A stretch of 64,000 bases of DNA from Kuafuiihalomonas sp039024635 (GTDB lineage: Bacteria; Myxococcota; Kuafuiibacteriia; Kuafuiibacteriales; Kuafuiibacteriaceae): assembly GCA_039024635.1 (NCBI GenBank), contig JBCCQA010000001.1:62001-126000 (forward strand). Reading direction: 5' to 3'. Under the pieces are notes generated by a model. It saw only the letters and a program-made list of their open reading frames with translations. It searched no databases and was not told where the DNA came from. This document shows positions 63,924-64,000 of this stretch, piece by piece. The position numbers were made by a program, and so were the translations under genes. Positions within the stretch are counted from its first letter, which is position 1, and each line of letters begins with the position of its first letter.

Positions 63924-64000
63924 GCGTCGGCTGTGGGCTCGCGCCACCGCCGAGTCAGCTCGTGATGCCTACACCGCCCGCACCCGTGCCGGCCGCCCAT
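63887..64000 (+). CDS. N-terminus of a lipoprotein (runs off window)
   Basis: An ATG at 63887, in another frame from lnt and overlapping its end by 37 bp, opens a frame that stays open to the window edge (38 codons). It begins with Met-Gly-Ser-Phe-Arg, a hydrophobic stretch and LGVGC, a signal peptide with a lipobox-like Cys16, then a Pro-rich segment. The identity of the mature protein cannot be told. Confidence 0.55.
   Translation, partial: MGSFRCLLAAALGVGCGLAPPPSQLVMPTPPAPVPAAH

Overview
The window is a 64 kb piece of high-GC genome from a Gram-negative, flagellated bacterium, most likely of the Myxococcota / former Deltaproteobacteria group. That placement is an inference from the L- and P-ring genes, the NtrC-type flagellar regulator, the long Cys-motif lipoproteins, the FHA-CpaF-type fusion and the many GTG starts; no rRNA or taxonomic marker was compared. 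No tRNA, rRNA, CRISPR array, transposase or prophage gene was seen.

Positions 1-27.7 kb are a nearly complete flagellar locus in two divergent blocks. On the minus strand, a sigma-54 response regulator (5803-7257) precedes a TPR protein, a stripped-down sigma-54-activator-like protein, flgB, flgC, fliE, fliF and the start of fliG, which runs off the window. On the plus strand, starting behind a good -24/-12 (sigma-54) site, come fliL-M-N-O-P-Q-R, flhB, flhA, flhF, flhG, fliA (sigma-28), cheY, cheZ, a fliJ-like gene, flgF-G-A-H-I-J, flgM, flgN, flgK, flgL, fliW and a small unknown gene. Genes are packed with TGATG/ATGA-type overlaps. FliA-type (sigma-28) sites lie before flgF, flgM and an HDOD gene, and a weaker one lies before fliD, which fits the usual hierarchy sigma-54 then FliA/FlgM then late genes.

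Positions 27.7-36.8 kb hold the late flagellar genes mixed with unrelated ones: a DUF938 methyltransferase, an acyl-CoA thioesterase, the single flagellin, an HDOD protein, a small lipoprotein, a patatin-like phospholipase, fliD and fliS. The flagellin leader carries two neighbouring hairpins with identical AAGGA loops, the second containing the Shine-Dalgarno sequence. This is the expected form of a CsrA-controlled flagellin mRNA and matches the presence of fliW. A GC-rich interspersed repeat with a palindrome and a 30-bp tandem unit lies after two of these genes.

Positions 36.8-64 kb are mostly housekeeping and envelope genes: a ThrE-like exporter, QueG, an alpha/beta hydrolase, MutS, a cell-wall amidase, twin Fis-HTH proteins, YqgE, a response-regulator diguanylate cyclase, a degenerate phosphoesterase-like lipoprotein, an MltD-like lytic transglycosylase, an orphan histidine kinase, an ImuA/RecA-like protein, a DnaJ-type co-chaperone, two glycine-zipper proteins, two large lipoproteins, two FHA proteins (one a CpaF-like ATPase without a usable P-loop), MlaC, a TolC-type protein, Lnt and the start of another lipoprotein. 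A recurring theme is recognisable NTPase-family proteins whose catalytic motifs are lost: the activator-like protein before flgB, FlhF, the FHA-CpaF protein and the ImuA-like protein.
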